Source: Perkinsus olseni (Eukaryota > Perkinsozoa > Perkinsida > Perkinsidae). From it: 51,548 nucleotides of DNA. Made by a program: the position numbers and the translations under genes. Shown here in pieces: positions 29,419 through 40,835 of the stretch. The stretch spans positions 1-51,548 of the forward strand of contig JABANP010000391.1 of NCBI GenBank assembly GCA_013115135.1, in the 5' to 3' direction. Below the pieces are notes generated by a model. It did no database searches. It was not told the DNA's origin and saw only the letters and a program-made list of their open reading frames with translations. Position 1 is the stretch's first letter, and each line of letters opens with the position of its first letter.

Positions 29419-30490
29419 ATGGTCTCGAGTACCTCCTTTCTCGCCTGTATTGTATTGTTTGTCGGGTCCTGCGGTGAAAATATAATTAGGATGCCCATAT
29501 CCAGGATTCTAATTACGGGTAAGCCGGCAGAGCTACTTATGGTGACCCCTTTAAAGGTCGACGGTCAAGATATGTACGCCCAGGTGGACACCGGCAGTTC
29601 TCACACTCAGTTGGTGTGGCGGAATTGGTATGAGAGCGTTAGTCCAAAAGGTTGTGGTGATCTCTTCTACAAGTGCTATGATTGCGTTTCAACAGAATGC
29701 CATAAGGGTCCTACCACCACGAGGATCCATTATGTTGATGGGTCCACGTTGACCGTATTCCCACATTTTGGGGACTTCTATTTCGACGGCGCAACTGCCA
29801 TAGCCATGAAGTTCGGCTTGGTCACTGGGGCTTCACGTGGGCCGTGGGCGGCTATTGGCCTCGGGTCGCGAAGCGTCAAGCCACCCTATAAGCGCTTTGT
29901 CGATCAGCTACGATCCCAGCATCTGATCGACAGCGGAGTCTTCTCGCTGTACTTATCGTCTGGAAGAGCCCCCAGCGGTGAGCTCATAATTGGAGGGGAT
30001 GATCCGAGCAAGTATGTGGGTCATCTGGAGTACTTCGGAATCACCGACAAAGGCCGACAAAAAAATACACTGCGGTCATTCAACATTGGGGGCAAGGTGC
30101 ATCGAGAGGTTCAGCCAGTTCTATTGGACACGGGGACTTCTGTCATAAATTTCCCTGAGAGGCTACGAGCAGGAGTCATGAGTCTACTGCAGACCACCGG
30201 GACAACTGAAGTAGATATTGTTAAAGTCGGGAATATCTACATCGTAGATTGTGATGACAAGGACCACTTGCCAACGATGAGATTCATTATGCAAGGGCTA
30301 GTGGGTAAATATGATGTTACGATTGCGGTACCTCCGTGCTGCTTACGTCATCGAGATCCTACCGGGGACATGTCATGTGAGTATCGATTTCGGTGGAGAC
30401 TGGATCATGGGCTTACCCGCATTCCTCGGCAACTATTATTCTGTTGACTACGTTGGTGCAAAAATCGGCGTGGCTAAGGTGAGAAGATGA
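29419..30490 (+). pseudogene. Diverged pepsin-like aspartic protease, frameshifted near its end
   Basis: The first in-frame ATG before the signal peptide is 29419 (MVSSTSFLACIVLFVGSCG). It has VDTGSSHTQ and LLDTGTSVINFP as catalytic motifs and a Tyr flap (IHYVDGST), and is clearly diverged from the other copies. Near 30333 one extra T (CCTCCGTGCTGC) shifts the frame. The expected C-terminus (AAYVIEILPGT...DWIMGLPAFLGNYYS...IGVAKVRR) is intact in the next frame and ends at 30490, whereas the original frame runs to a stop at 30447. As with the 26090 copy, everything else is preserved. Confidence 0.8.
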
Positions 30491-30841
30491 AGTCTTTCCG
30501 ACTGAGCGAGGCTCTAGGGCCATTCGGTCCTGCTTGGCGCCTACTGCATGGCCATTGGGCGACATTCGTCTATTGCCGTGTCATTTTCATGTCTCCTGCC
30601 ACTTTTCATGGTGTGATCTCCCCTGGGGCCAGCACTCGATACTGTGCTGTGGTCTCAGGCGTTTCGCTCGAGCCGAGTCATGGCCGTTGTCCATCAGAAC
30701 GCGTTATCAGTAGCGAAACTGCACGCACCGTTTATTTCTTTCTGTAAATTGCCGGTGAAATCCGTCTTCTTCACGGATCCGTTTTGTACGGCATCATAAT
30801 ATACATACTCGAGGCGTCGTTGGATCAGGCTCAGAGTCTGA

Positions 30842-30863
30842 GCCTTAGTCTAAGGCCCTTAGA
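30842..30863. repeat. 14-bp inverted-copy insertion, W = GCCTTAGA
   Basis: Perfect 22-bp structure, overlapping another odd palindrome (GGCTCAGA/TCTGAGCC) just upstream. Confidence 0.85.
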
Positions 30864-31551
30864 CCGCTCCCCTGAGGAGTTGGTGACACTCTATCTCAGA
30901 GAGGTTTGGCGATTCGTCATCGAACATAGTCCGCTGCCTCGATCTGCTGGCCGTGATTTCGAAACGGCATTTTCAGTATCAGCACGTCTAGTGTCAGCCT
31001 TGGAAGTCGCACTCCATCCGAGCTGCATGGAAAGCTTTCTTCAACAAAATCTTCTGCAACTGTGTGTGGAGTTGGTCATGTTGGACGATTAGGTTGTTAG
31101 TGGCCATAACAAATTTCATTCTGACTCCGCTTGCCAGATACCAGCCCTCGCAGGAGGATACAGCCAAATATTGCACAATTGAGTCCTACTCCTCCGGTCT
31201 GCAAGTATCCATCGTTCGGTCATGGGAGATCCGAGCATTCATCATTGATATAATATCAACTGCGCCATTTTCCTCGGGACCAACCCGGTCGAGAATTTCT
31301 CCAGGAAAGCCATGGGAAAGGCGCTCGTTCCGTCGGTGTGGAGCAATGAACTGGAAGATTAATAGTTGAAGTACTTACCTAGTAAAAACTGGGATTTCCC
31401 CCCGAATTTTAAGCCGCGTATTCCAAGATTATTAGGTACATTTTCCGAGGGGCCCTCCGAGATCTCGGCACCCATTAAGAGTTGTGGCCTGAAACTTGAG
31501 AGAGTTGTATCCCGTAGGGTAACAGGAGGTATCCCTATACGTTTCGTCTCT

Positions 31552-31692
31552 GTTACTCATTATGCGCCGATCGTCTTGTGCATGCGTGCATAGCTGATTC
31601 CCCTCGAGAGACTAAGCTTAGAAGCAGAAAGTAGAAGACTTTACCATCCTTCTCGCCTTGCGTTGACTATGAACAACACCGGAGAAGCAGCA
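31552..31692 (-). repeat. MITE-like 140-bp repeat, copy 3
   Basis: Reverse complement of the repeat at 13764: GTTACTCAT end, CATGCGTGCATAGC, CTCGAGAGACTAAGC, AAGCAG, ending GTTGACTATGAACAAC. About 85-90 percent similar by eye. Confidence 0.75.
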
Positions 31693-32563
31693 GTCTCGTA
31701 ACTCGTCCCAGTTGGAGCTAGCGGCGAGAAAAACCGAGGACAGGATGTTACCGAGGGCAGTGGCGGCACCCCTTCACCAGCCCCTGCATGGAGGAGTGTC
31801 CAAGACGCATAGCCACGAGACTCACGCAGTCTTGAGACTGGAACGACGTCACCAGTGGTTCCGGTCAAAGCGTTCACTAAACAAGATCTACATGGGGACT
31901 TCGTCCAACAGTCCCGCCCTGTAGTCGTCTCTCCTCAGTTCTAACTTCGGAACTCGACATAGGGAGTCGGGAGGCCAAGTAAAGAGGGGCCGCGCGCTGA
32001 CTTGGCGCTAATGCGGGCCGCTAGCAAAAATAGCTAATCTGTCTACTTCATCTACCGCGCACAATGTCACGCTGTCTCCTTCTCAACGATTACACCACAT
32101 GCCCTCATAGCCCATTGAAGGCGGACTATACCGACCAGGGCACTCGATACGGTCACCATTGTCGCTGACAGCTGCTGCTGCCCGACAAGCGCAAAATGCG
32201 CCGACGAATCGCTTGTATGTTGTTGTCATGACGGTTATCGCTGGGCAGTCGAATATTGTTATCTTCTGCTCAATTTGAGCATTACACAACGATCTGTCAG
32301 GTTCGTACCTCAAGGGCAGCTAATGAAAGCTGAGCTCAAGGCGAGTCACTCGCCTGCCCTAGCCTGCTGCTGCACTCAGACGTCCAGTGGTCGATGAGTA
32401 GAAGGGGGAGCAGCCCTTTTCCAACATCCGCACACTAACCTTCCTCACATCTGCCACGGAGACGCCTCAAACAACATCAGCGACACCGGGAAGGTGGCAA
32501 CGTCCAATTGACACTCGTCAGCAACAACTCGTCATTATAAATTGGAAACAACACAGTACGTTT

Positions 32564-34702
32564 TCACCTCTGCCTTTTGGGTGCAGGCTCCTCCTCCGGT
32601 CTGGTGGCCAGGAGGATCTCCTTCGGTACAGCAAACTCGAAGCAGTACATTCTTTTGTTCGGTGCTACATCGCGAACCTCGTTGATGGAAACTGAGGACC
32701 CCACAAATACCCATCTCACCCGGTGACCGTAGCCTACCCAATTTCCTATCAATTTTGAACCCCTCTTTATTCTCCATGGCTCTATCAGCAGCTGCATAGA
32801 GCTCCTCGTTGGGCGGGTCTTCTCGGGCGAAGCAGTGGCAATGGACCTGACCACTCACAGTGGTCACTGCGCGTAGCCGATGATACCCATAAGCTATCAT
32901 CCACACCACATCTGCGAAAACCCACGAACACGTCATGACCGTCTTTGTTGTCTGTTATAATCGAAGGCAGAAAGGAAATGGGGTTCCCCCACTACCGTAC
33001 TAGAGCCCTACAAAGACAGAGCTTGTACCTCGCTCGTCATAAACTGCGATTTTCCAAGCCTTAAAATGGCACACCGCCGGCCCTACCAATAGCCTTCTGA
33101 GCAGCATCCTCATGACCTCGGAATAACCCAACGAAGACGTCAAGGAAGGTGATGGCGATGGAGGGCAGATTCATGTAGAAATGGAAGTCCATCTTCTCGT
33201 TAAATACACCCTTGGCCGCCAGCTTTTTTACCTACACCCAATCTTGCCGAACTGATCACATCACAAAAGCACGACCGGGACCCGTTTGAACGGTGTCGGT
33301 GCCAAACGCTTATACGTGAGGCTTCTTGCCTACTGTCCGAACCAAGGAGGGACTTAACTCACGGAAAACATTTTGGGGAGATGAGGTGTCCATTTTCGGC
33401 CGACCTTACGACGGTAAAATATATCATTCGAAATGAGTCCATCCCTCTGTAAGTATATACCCAATTTTTCAGGGTAAATCCCTGCAAAATTTAACCCGTG
33501 CCCTAGCTCAAAATCTTCGTATGATACCAATCCCGACGACCCCTTCCTAAGCCCAGGTACTACAAATTCCCGGCCGTCTAGCGTGGACACTGTGATTAGT
33601 CCAGGAGGGACTTTATTCAGCTTGACGTTCTCCTTGCACCATCTGGTGGATTCGGGATTGAGGTCATTGGCATAGACACGGCATCCTGAGTGGACCAACG
33701 ATGGCCTCTGCCTCGGAAACCATTGGTGGCGATGCCCTACCTATCTTCTTGGTTGCCATAATAACGAAGGCTCCGATACCACAGCACATGTCCACTACGA
33801 CGGAGCTGGAGGGAGTGAGGTCCTGTAGCAGCCCCTGGCGCATAGTCGATAGTCGGGAGTTCCAGTACCTGTCTACTTGCCGTCAGACTGGGCGGCACCA
33901 CGAGACTACCGCGCCGTTACAGACCCCGCGAGCTTCGATATCTGCACCTCTCTCTGATGACGCATGCCGGTGGTTCGAATGATTCATAGAACGCGTCAAA
34001 TTGCCTCATCTTAATATTCCCAGTAACAACCGCCGAAAAACAGGGGCCCGAAGCTCAGCCAGCGCCGCTCGTTCCGACTACTTCCCGCTATTACACCTTA
34101 GAATAATCCATCCTGAACTGCATGCCGTTCTCCTTAACTGTAGTGACGAAGTCAGTCGGGTCACATCCCTCAGCACAGGCCATCACGTCCAACTCCATCG
34201 TCCGAAACTCGTTCTTCAAATTAGCCACTTTAGTGACCACCAATTTGATGGCAGGGTTCTTGTCGAGCACGACTTGCCCGATGATTTTCTTGTACGGCAG
34301 ATGGGAATCTTTGAGGTTGAAGTGGGCGATGTGCCCGACCGTCTCGAAGGAGCTTGGCACCTCCAGCTCAGCCGGTAAGAGCTTCCTCAGGATCTCCTCA
34401 GTACTCATCTGTTCGTAGCCCCGGACGACCTCGTGAGAAATCACGCCGAAATTTCGAACTTTTTCGGGCAACTTGTCCGGTGTCAAATCTGGCCGGAAGC
34501 AAATTATCTTTTCAGTTTTCGGGTTCTCGAGGTCAGGTTGGACCGGCCGTATTTGAGGTAGCCGCAGCAGGCATTTGGAGACCTCCGGATCCTTCGTCCA
34601 CTTCTGTACGTCCCGGGCGGGCACTCGGATGGCCGGCACGCTGACGTGAGTGGTGAACTCACTTCGGTCGAGTTTGATATCTTCGGCGGTCGAGCTGATC
34701 AT
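32564..34702 (-). CDS. TRM5: tRNA (guanine37-N1)-methyltransferase Trm5, 484 aa, 6 exons
   Basis: Exons (minus): 34702-34095, 33868-33741, 33685-33363, 33231-33073, 32846-32738 and 32691-32564. All introns are GT-AG and the exons total 1455 nt, a multiple of three. The N-terminal part has VPSSFETVGHIAHFNLKDSHLPYKK and VLDKNPAIKLVVTKVANLKNEFRTM, typical of eukaryotic Trm5. The SAM site is VVVDMCCGIGAF followed by CRVYANDLNPES and ENVKLN. MDFHFYMNLPSIAITFLD gives the NLP catalytic motif and VRDVAPNKRMYCFEF the C-terminal strand. It methylates N1 of G37 next to the anticodon, preventing frameshifting. An unusual 70-residue stretch sits between DGREFV and KKLAAKG; it could be an insertion or a retained intron. 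The boundary of exon 4 is my least certain junction. Confidence 0.9.
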
Positions 34703-35252
34703 TGGCGAGTTGGTAGGATACTGAGCATGGGAGAGATGACCATTTTTGACGACTGTGTCGAAAAGAATGGAAGTTCCCGATCCAAGGTTGTCAAGGTTAC
34801 CTTAAAGTCAAAAATGATCAACGAAAAATGGCAAACAATTCGCGCTTCGCTCCGCTACGAAGTGCGCAGGTTTAATCAGCGCTCGCCCATATCTCCCAAG
34901 GTCGGCATCAAGCAGATTCTTTTGTCTCTTTCGTCGGTGTGGCCGCCCACCGACGTAAAAACTCAGACAAAACTCGGCCGTTGTGTTCACACTGAGTCGG
35001 CCTTTAGGAGTCTCTTGACAGCGGTCTGATTGATGAGGGTACACATTCACGGTAAGATTCGAAGTGCGCCTCAATACAGTGCTTTCCTGGGCCTTGACCA
35101 TTTCAACGGGCTGCTGGTATCAGCCGGAATAGTGCCAATTTTCGGTCTGTCTTTGAAGCGGCTGCTGCTACGGCGAAGGGGGGAGGTTCCTCTCCAGTCA
35201 TCACCGTCTTTGAAGTCGATTTTCGATTTTCCGCTTTTTGTAGTAGTCCTTC
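34703..35252. promoter_or_regulatory. Divergent intergenic region between Trm5 and a secreted-protein gene
   Basis: 550 bp between two start codons pointing away from each other, so both promoters should lie here. I see no TATA-like or other motif I could assign. Confidence 0.4.
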
Positions 35253-36290
35253 ATGCTGGCCCTCGGTGAACACCTTTGCCGGTCTGGATCGAAGATTCAA
35301 CTTCTACTCCCCTTCGCGCTTGTCTCAGCCCTTGTGGTGGAGGGTGGGATACGCCACCCTCGTTGCTTGACCGGGCCCTACAACAAAGCACGCTATTACC
35401 TGTTCCCGCATGAGGTCGTCAGGGGACAGGGAAGCCACCCGGAGCCCTCCGGCGGCGGCAAGCTCGTCAACCCTTCCATATCTTACAAGCTTCAAGATGG
35501 GATACGCCATGCTTACTACGACTTCCTTGGCTTTGATGACGATGATGACCACACCATCAACGAAGGGACTGTCACCAGAGTCACCGCGATTCGAGCGGCG
35601 AAGTGGCCCAGGGGAACTCAGGAGTACCTTGTCACGCTCGGAAACGGCACCAACCAGACTTGCTTCTCCGCCGTCTCGTACGTAGAGCGTTCGATGGCTT
35701 CTCTGGGTGAGATCTCTACGAAACTTGTGGATATGGAAAACGACAGAGAAGAGAGAAAAATTATGACGGAATTTGAGGCGATGTGCAGGGAAGGGGTCCT
35801 CACAGAGCTGGCCATGCCCGACCCGAGCCCGCCGGCAACTGATGGCAAATGGTTCGGCAACTCTGAAGATTTGCGCATCTCCCTCGAATACAGGGACGGA
35901 TCTTCGAATCTTGAGGTCACCGAGGTGAATTACGGAGACCTGACTCGAAGACGTGTGGTCGCTGAGCCCGGCGAGGAGGATGATGTGGACGCTGCTTCCT
36001 ATCGTGTCCTCTATGTCAAGATTGGGGATGTGTTCTTGGCTCAAATCGCCGACCTGAGGCGAAGCCGGCTGAACTGGATGGATCTATCATTGATAAGGTA
36101 CACGATATTAGAGCCTGTCTACGACAAGGCGAATCCTCTGCAGAGGGTCAAGGCGGCTGTGGAAGGGTTCGTCCGTGGTGGTGGTCGGTACTCGAAGGCT
36201 ATGAAAGGCTACAGTCGTGTGAAGGACGCTTTCGTGTCGACTGGTAGAGTATACGGGCGCCGAGAGATCAGAGCATGGAGGAGCGTGTGA
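35253..36290 (+). CDS. Predicted secreted protein of unknown function (345 aa)
   Basis: Single open frame from an ATG. The N-terminus has a charged start and a hydrophobic stretch (IQLLLPFALVSALVVEGG, about 15-32), consistent with a signal peptide or anchor. The rest is hydrophilic with an Asp run (FDDDDDH, about 93-99), one N-glycosylation-like NGTNQT and a C-terminus rich in Arg/Lys/Gly (VKAAVEGFVRGGGRYSKAMKGYSRVKDAFVSTGRV). No family recognised. Codon usage and length suggest a real gene; an upstream exon cannot be excluded. Confidence 0.6.
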   Translation: MLALGEHLCRSGSKIQLLLPFALVSALVVEGGIRHPRCLTGPYNKARYYLFPHEVVRGQGSHPEPSGGGKLVNPSISYKLQDGIRHAYYDFLGFDDDDDHTINEGTVTRVTAIRAAKWPRGTQEYLVTLGNGTNQTCFSAVSYVERSMASLGEISTKLVDMENDREERKIMTEFEAMCREGVLTELAMPDPSPPATDGKWFGNSEDLRISLEYRDGSSNLEVTEVNYGDLTRRRVVAEPGEEDDVDAASYRVLYVKIGDVFLAQIADLRRSRLNWMDLSLIRYTILEPVYDKANPLQRVKAAVEGFVRGGGRYSKAMKGYSRVKDAFVSTGRVYGRREIRAWRSV

Positions 36291-36720
36291 CACCACTACA
36301 GCTACCATGGCGGAGCGATGATGTTGTTGTTGATGCTGTGCTGTTGTGACGAGCGTTGCGTTGTGGTTAGTGTTAGACACTCGGGGCCGGACCCGTCTAA
36401 GGTTCAAGATTCGCCTTACAGATCGATGAGGAGAAATGGTTGTGCAGAGCTTGGCATCCACAGGGCATCCGCCTTGGCAACCTCATTACTCGTAGCATCA
36501 CCTTGATAACCTCGCAACGAGCGAGAAGAGCAATTGCCATTATTCATGATCGAGCTGGTGATACCATCATCCAAGAGGGGTTGGTGAATCTATTACGCGA
36601 TGACCAGCGGCCAGGAGAACTCACGTCAAGTCCCCTTCGGAACGGGGTCCATGCCCGCTGTCAGTCAGGAGCATGTGATAGCTTTCTCCTGCCCTCTCCT
36701 GCAGCCTTCGTTGCATCTCG
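36291..36720. other. Intergenic, nothing recognised
   Basis: 430 bp between two plus-strand genes. It presumably holds the promoter of the TMTC gene; no element could be named. Confidence 0.4.
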
Positions 36721-39410
36721 ATGGCCGCCACTACCGAAGCTGACGAGTCGACCGACGTCCTCTACGATCAGCGCTGGGGCACCGACCTGGTCGGGAATAT
36801 GAACTCGCCCGAACTCCACGCCGAAGGGCCGCAAGAGTTCTCCCTTGTCACCCCCGGCGTGTCACCACAGGACTCAGAAGATGAGAAGACAGCGGTGAGG
36901 GTCGATCTTTTCGTCAGCATCATGCTTGCTCGTCTCACGGCTAGAAGATACTACTTGTGTCACGGTCGCAGATCGTGTCTCCGTCCCCATCCACCTCTAC
37001 GGGATGCCCTACAGCATCTACTGAGAGCCATCACCAAACGGCTGTCGCTGATGAGGAAAGCACTGTCCCGTCCTCGGCACCGAACGGAGGGATGTGGGCT
37101 GCCTGTCTCTTAGGTCAGCCGACAGGTTTGCCTACGTGTAGACTAGTCCGTCTCTGATGTGGCTCAGGTCTCATCGCCACCTTGCCGGCCTACATGTGCG
37201 TATCCTACCGCGAGTGGTTCATCGATGAACTGCCTGCTGTTTTGAAGAATGGCATCGCCAACGGGGATAGACCGTGGACTGAGGTCGGCCTTTCGCTCCA
37301 GTGGATATATTGGAAGGGGCAGGAAAAGTGTTCCTTCTCGAATAGGGGTCGTAGGTTTGTGTAATCTAGATAACACAATGCCATGGTATAGGAGAGCTCA
37401 ATCTCAGATCATCGAAACTCAATGAATCATCCACAGTTGAATGATAGATCACTTGAGCCTAGCAGTAGACAATATCTCGAGAAATTGCGTTACGAGCGAC
37501 AACGGCGACGACCACAGTTTAGGCGATGCTTTCCAGTTGCTTACTGTCTGATAAATTCTTCACCAAAAATAACAAACAACTTGGCCGGCCAAATAACCAA
37601 GAATAGCACCGTGATTCTGAGCCAGTAGGACCCCGACTTTGCTGCAGGTATTCACCCATGACTTCTGGGGTAACTACCTCTTCGGGGATCCTCGAGCGAC
37701 ACACAAGTCCTTCCGCCCCGTCACCACGCTCCTCTACCGCCTGGTCATCACCCTCCTAGTGCCCACCTACCCCACAGCCTTCGCCCTCCGCCTCCTCGGC
37801 TGTGCCATCCACAGCCTCACCACCGTCACTGTCGCTCTCCTCTCCCATCGAGTTGTCGGGCTTGTCCCGTTCTGGTCTGCTACGGTAGCGCTGCTATTCG
37901 CAGTACACCCTGTCCACGTTGAGAACATCGTCTACGTCGTCGGCCAGGCCGACTCGCTGGCTTGCCTCCTAGGGAGCCTCGCCCTTCTATCAGTCACCTC
38001 CTCCCTTCCCTTCGCAGTCGTCTTGTCCGTTCTCTCGGCATTTGCGAAGGAGTCGGGCTTCACCTTCCTCCCTCTCATCATCGTCGTGCTGCTCTTGTCT
38101 AACGAGCCACGCAAGTACACCCACTCCATCGTCGTCGCCCTAGCCACTCTGAGTCTGGTTGTCTTCCGATGGCTCCTAGTCGGCGGCAGTCCAGTGAACT
38201 TCGCCTACGCTGATGTCCCCTACCTCTACCTCACAGACGCCCAAGTCCGCGGACTATCGTTCATGCACCTACACTTTATCTACGCCAAGTTGCTCTTGTT
38301 ACCGTGGCACCAGTCGTGGGACTACTCCTACGATGCCATACCGGCTGTGCGATCCCTAGACGACCATCGGCTCCTTGGTCCCCTCGCCCTCTATGCGCTG
38401 CTCACTGCCTCGCTGGCTGTCTTCCTACGGGATCGCTGCCGGACGGGCCTCCTAGGCCTTGGTATTTTGGTCATAACGTTCGTCCCTGCAAGTAACGTAT
38501 TGATAGTCGTTGGTACGGTGATCGGTGAGAGGCTGCTGTACATCCCCTCAGTGGGCGCCATGCTCCTTTTGGTCCGGGCGGGGTCCAAGTTCAGGCCGTG
38601 GGGCTTCCTCATCCTCGTCGCGCTTTCGCTTCTCTACTTGAACCTCTTCGTCGGTCGACTGAGGCTATGGCAGACCCGAGCCCGGCTGTACGAGGCCGAC
38701 GCCCTGGCCTGGGGGAGGAGCTGCAAGACGCTACATCAGTAAGGACCATTCCGCCACGGTCTTGCGGACGGGCCTCTGGTGTTCAGGTATGGTACGGTAC
38801 TCCACTCGAAAGAGGACCTCGAGGGAGCACGGCAGATGTACGAGGCTAGCCTGGGCATCTTCGACGACAATGCGGTGACAGACTACAGCATAGCACAGAT
38901 ACACCTTGACCGTGGCGAGGTAGGGCTCGCCAGGGGCCTGTCGTTGCTCATAGTCAATGCAAGCTGGTAAGGTGGATAAAGTCTTTCCATCTTGTCACTG
39001 GAGTACTAGCTATGCACGCATGCACAAGAGAATCAGCGCGTGATGACTAACATGACCCCCACCTCTTCAGCTGTGGCAAGCCCATACACGGATGGTGAAG
39101 ATCAGCAACGGCCATGGCATCGGGTTCGATGATACATCTCGGTTTGCCTTCCTCGTGGATGCGGGGTACTCTGTTCGTCCTGCTGTGTCTAGCTAGCTCT
39201 GATCACAGATACACCCTTGCGGCCCTGGGTGACTGCTCAGCGGGGATGCCCCTCCTGAGAGAGGGGCTAGGCATAGTACGCCATGTCCCTCACGCACTTA
39301 ACGCCCTGGCCATCTGTTTGGTATGGCAAGATGGTAGATTCGACGAAGGAGTGCAGACCTTAATGGAAGCCATACAGTACGCACCATTCGGACCTGAGTA
39401 TTTTCCTTGA
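36721..39410 (+). CDS. TMTC-type membrane O-mannosyltransferase with TPR repeats, at least 7 exons
   Basis: Exons: 36721-36894, 36972-37125, 37168-37283, 37648-38738, 38787-38919, 39071-39165 and 39209 to at least 39410; all junctions are GT-AG and in phase. A Ser/Thr-rich cytosolic N-terminus (about 100 residues) precedes transmembrane helix 1. An acidic luminal motif FIDELPAVLKN stands where TMTCs have FVFDD. Next come VFTHDFWGNYLFG, HKSFRPVTTLLYRL, HPVHVENIVYVVGQADSLACLLG, AFAKESGFTFLP and the DUF1736-type FAYADVPYLYLTDAQ with SWDYSYDAIPAV. About ten hydrophobic helices are followed by TPR-like helices (YGTVLHSKEDLEGARQMYEASL, ALNALAICLVWQDGRFDEGVQTLMEAI). TMTCs transfer mannose from dolichol-phosphate-mannose to Ser/Thr of secretory proteins in the ER. 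Intron 5 contains a MITE. Further TPR-like coding to about 39925 could not be joined. Confidence 0.8.
38941..39051 (+). repeat. MITE-like repeat inside TMTC intron 5, copy 4
   Basis: CGTTGCTCATAGTCAATGCAAG, then CTAGCTATGCACGCATGCAC and GCGTGATGACTAAC, matching the repeat at 13764 with internal deletions. It makes up most of the 151-bp intron 38920-39070, the longest intron between the TPR exons. Confidence 0.7.
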
Positions 39411-40835
39411 ATTTGAAAAGCCCCTGCCTTACGCCATTCTGGCGGCCGCAGCGTTTGAGGCTGAGCCTAGCCCATGGATTTATTCTCCGCGAGGTACGAT
39501 ACAAACCACCCGGTCCTGTGGTCAAACGCTGCAGCGCTGTCAGTCTGGCAAGGGGACTTAGGTGAGCCTATCGCCTCCCATGGACTGTTGTTGACCGGCG
39601 TGGGGACCGGTCAGGGCGTGCGAGCTGTGAGTAAATCCTAAGCGATCAGGCAACGCCTCAGCTCGTCGGTTAGGTGTAACCCTTCGCAAGTCGCTGAGGG
39701 CTTTGCCCACCGTCTGATGTATTTATCATCCTCCTCAGATGGTGCCGTCTATTCGATATCCCTCGCCGAGAGCTGCTTCTCTAAACGACTAGAAGCAGGC
39801 GGCCACGAGAACAGCACCCACTATTCGGCCTTCCTACACAACTTGAACCTCATCAGGGACTGGCAAGATGGGAATATGCGTACAGAAGATCCGCGACTCG
39901 AGTATTTCTTCACACGAATAACGTGATAATCCGCGACTGAAAACCGGCTTGAGTGCGCATCAATTGGGCCATAATGAGTCACTGCATAGTCGGTCCCACC
40001 TCAATCTGAAGGCCTAGGCTTCCCACCAGCGCAGTGAAGACTTCTCTGAGTGCGCAGCTTCAGTTCAAGCGAACCAGGCAACTTGCTCCAAGAGAGTCTT
40101 TCCTAGAGCAGGGCAAGCACTATATCATTATAATCGTTATCGGTCCTCGCCTCGACTGTGCACGGTCCGCGTGACACGGAGGGTAACGTGAAGGTGGGAG
40201 AGTCGTTAAACCGTTTAACTTGTGCGAGTTTAGCTTAAACTCATCAGTAGAGCCGTCAAGGTTCGGCGCGCCAATGTATATGCATACACGCGAAGTTGGT
40301 CGATCTCTGCGAGTAAGCTATTCTCATAGTTGTCCCTATTCATATATCGGCTTTTCCTGGCCTATCTTGTTCGCCAATCGTGGACTGGTCTTAACTACGA
40401 TAGTTAAACTATCATTAAGGCTCATAAGAAATTCCCCTATCAGAAAGCATGAACTTCATGCGTGCTACCACACGGACTAGCTTTCCCTAAAGCTGCGCGC
40501 CCTTACGGATCGTGAGTCACCATTGCCTTCAACATTATCAATGGCCGTATCTCTCCAGCTGAGGGTCTATAAGCCTCTATCGAGAATCATATCTTCGATC
40601 CGACAACTGCGGTCAGCAACCAAAGCCGTGGCACGTGGGCAGTTCAACCGTCGGAATCGAAGGTGCTTTTCGGACACTCGTGCTTCACTTCGCTCCGCCA
40701 TGTGCACGCGTGCTAGCACGTTTTACTGTGCTGTCACTGGTGCTGCGATGGGTGGTTCCCTGCCCGATTCTCGTTTGAGAGGCTCTGTACTGTAGCCTTC
40801 GGCTAAAGCCGCCTCTCATAGCGGATCCTCTGGAA
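39411..40835. other. Possible further TPR exons of the TMTC gene, then intergenic
   Basis: Two in-frame stretches look coding: a region around 39470-39557 (RYDTNHPVLWSNAAALSVWQGDL) and one around 39717-39926 (ENSTHYSAFLHNLNLIRDWQDGNM, stop at 39924-39926). Both resemble TPR helices. I could not find a consistent set of splice sites joining them, so they are not added to the gene. 39930-40835 shows nothing I recognise. Confidence 0.4.

Larger units (their letters stand above)
30491..32563. other. Intergenic region between the protease array and Trm5
   Basis: The first 300 bp resembles the protease spacers weakly (CTCGAGCCGAGTCATGGCCG at about 30668). An ORF at 30784-31092 (about 100 residues, helical in prediction, non-ATG start) spans a 14-bp insertion structure and is not convincing. 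A MITE copy lies at 31552-31692. Nothing else recognised. Confidence 0.5.

Noticed and set aside
30784..31092. Protein-coding gene of about 100 aa
   Set aside because: Non-ATG start, spans a palindromic 14-bp insertion, no family resemblance and no neighbours in frame.
39717..39926. Independent small gene
   Set aside because: The peptide looks like a TPR piece of the upstream TMTC gene; splice junctions could not be placed, so it is listed only as possible coding sequence.
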